Part shown: one piece after another, positions 4,995 through 5,611 of the stretch
Layout: every line of letters begins with the position of its first letter
How positions within the stretch are numbered: the first letter of the stretch is position 1
Assembly: GCA_902795835.1 (NCBI GenBank)
Contig: CADBNA010000277.1
Location: 1 to 5,611 of the forward strand
DNA from: an uncultured Lachnospiraceae bacterium
GTDB taxonomy: Bacteria; Bacillota_A; Clostridia; Lachnospirales; Lachnospiraceae
Direction: 5' to 3'
Length of the DNA: 5,611 nt
Translations under genes and position numbers: made by a program
Notes under the pieces: generated by a model
Database searches by the model: none
The model's input: the letters and a program-made list of their open reading frames with translations, nothing else
What the model was told of the DNA's origin: nothing

Positions 4995-5611
4995 ATGATC
5001 ATATATGTCATGCGCCACGGAGAGACATCATGGAATAAGAGCAGAAGGCTGCAGGGACGTCACGGAGCCGATCTGGATGAAGAGGGCGTACTCCTTGCGG
5101 AGGTTACAAGAGACGGCATGAAAGACATTCCCTTTGACATCTGTTTTACCAGTCCGCTGATCCGGGCAAGACACACCGCTGAGATCGTAATCGGAGATCG
5201 GGATATCCCGGTTATCGAGGAGCCGCGTATTATGGAGATCGGCTTTGGCATATGGGAAGGAAAAAGCTGTGACCTGAATCACCTGGAAATCAGCCGGGAG
5301 GATTATCTGGCGTTTCACGATGACCCGTTCGGTTACAGACCTCCGGAAGGTGGTGAAACGATAAGTCAGGTAGTTGACCGATGTCAGGATTTTTTCCGGG
5401 AGCTGATAAGCAGAGAAGATCTGCGGGACAAAACGGTTCTTGTTTCAACGCACGGCTGTGCCTCCCGCGCCTTCCTGAACAGTGTGGTTGACGATCCTTC
5501 GGATTTCTGGCAGGGACATGTGCCGATGAACTGTGCCGTTAGCCGGATCGATGTGCAGGACGGACATGCGGAACTGACGATGTTTGACCATGTCTATTAC
5601 GGGAAGGAATA
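4995..5611 (+). CDS. Histidine phosphatase family protein (phosphoglycerate mutase-like), reaching window edge
   Basis: 205 complete codons are visible, and the window ends on TA in frame, so the stop probably comes with the next base, making the protein about the usual 200 residues. The fold family (His_Phos_1) uses a phosphohistidine intermediate. MRHGETSWN gives the RHG motif with phospho-accepting His8. SPLIRARHTAE (53-63) carries the phosphate-binding Arg57. Glu81 in MEIGFGIWEG is the likely acid/base. PPEGGET (116-122) is a common family motif, and STHG (151-154) gives the second catalytic histidine, His153. All catalytic positions are present, so it should be active. The substrate cannot be read from sequence; relatives act on sugar phosphates, phosphoglycerate and cobalamin or nucleotide intermediates. 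AAAGGAG ends at 4981, a longish 13 bases before the ATG. It may be read from pheST through the hairpin, as I see no good separate promoter. Confidence 0.92.
   Translation, partial: MIIYVMRHGETSWNKSRRLQGRHGADLDEEGVLLAEVTRDGMKDIPFDICFTSPLIRARHTAEIVIGDRDIPVIEEPRIMEIGFGIWEGKSCDLNHLEISREDYLAFHDDPFGYRPPEGGETISQVVDRCQDFFRELISREDLRDKTVLVSTHGCASRAFLNSVVDDPSDFWQGHVPMNCAVSRIDVQDGHAELTMFDHVYYGKE

Noticed and set aside
4534..5318. Several minus-strand frames over the pheT end and the phosphatase gene.
   Set aside because: They overlap clear coding sequence on the + strand, cross the intergenic hairpin, and show no family motifs.
1..5611. A new defence, mobile or biosynthetic system.
   Set aside because: Every long coding region belongs to a well-known housekeeping or enzyme family, and no transposase, nuclease, toxin-antitoxin pair or CRISPR-like array is visible.

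Overview
The window looks like a moderately GC-rich Firmicutes chromosome, most likely class Clostridia and probably Lachnospiraceae-like. The evidence is a T-box leader controlling an aminoacyl-tRNA synthetase operon, a Gram-positive-type 6S RNA, strong AGGAG-type ribosome binding sites, near-consensus sigma-A promoters, and protein sequences typical of the group. The family-level placement is inference. All genes lie on the + strand and the content is mainly core housekeeping.

Layout. (1) 1-492: the 3' part of a FolD-like methylene-tetrahydrofolate dehydrogenase/cyclohydrolase gene that begins before the window. (2) 512-767: a self-contained RNA gene with a consensus promoter, a long imperfect hairpin with the features of Firmicutes 6S RNA, and a textbook intrinsic terminator. 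(3) 768-926: about 160 bp without a gene, containing a cluster of short inverted repeats. (4) 927-1241: a second near-perfect promoter followed by a T-box riboswitch. Its specifier codon UUC and T-box bulge UGGU both fit tRNA-Phe, and the leader ends in competing antiterminator and terminator hairpins. (5) 1260-4888: pheS and pheT, the two subunits of phenylalanyl-tRNA synthetase, separated by a 167-bp gap that is mostly one large imperfect palindrome of about 135 bp. (6) 4889-4994: a short spacer with a long hairpin that lacks a U-tract. (7) 4995-5611: a histidine-phosphatase family gene that reaches the window edge, probably one base short of its stop codon.

How the parts work together. Uncharged tRNA-Phe should bind the leader and allow read-through into pheST, so the enzyme that charges tRNA-Phe is made when charging falls short. 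The 6S RNA, a global regulator that binds the housekeeping RNA polymerase holoenzyme, is an independent unit upstream. FolD supplies one-carbon folates, and the phosphatase is of unknown substrate; neither has an evident functional tie to pheST.

I see no transposase, CRISPR array, tRNA gene or convincing novel multi-gene system. The least explained items are the palindrome between pheS and pheT, the inverted-repeat cluster between the 6S terminator and the T-box promoter, and the sequence departures in the FolD C-terminal signature.
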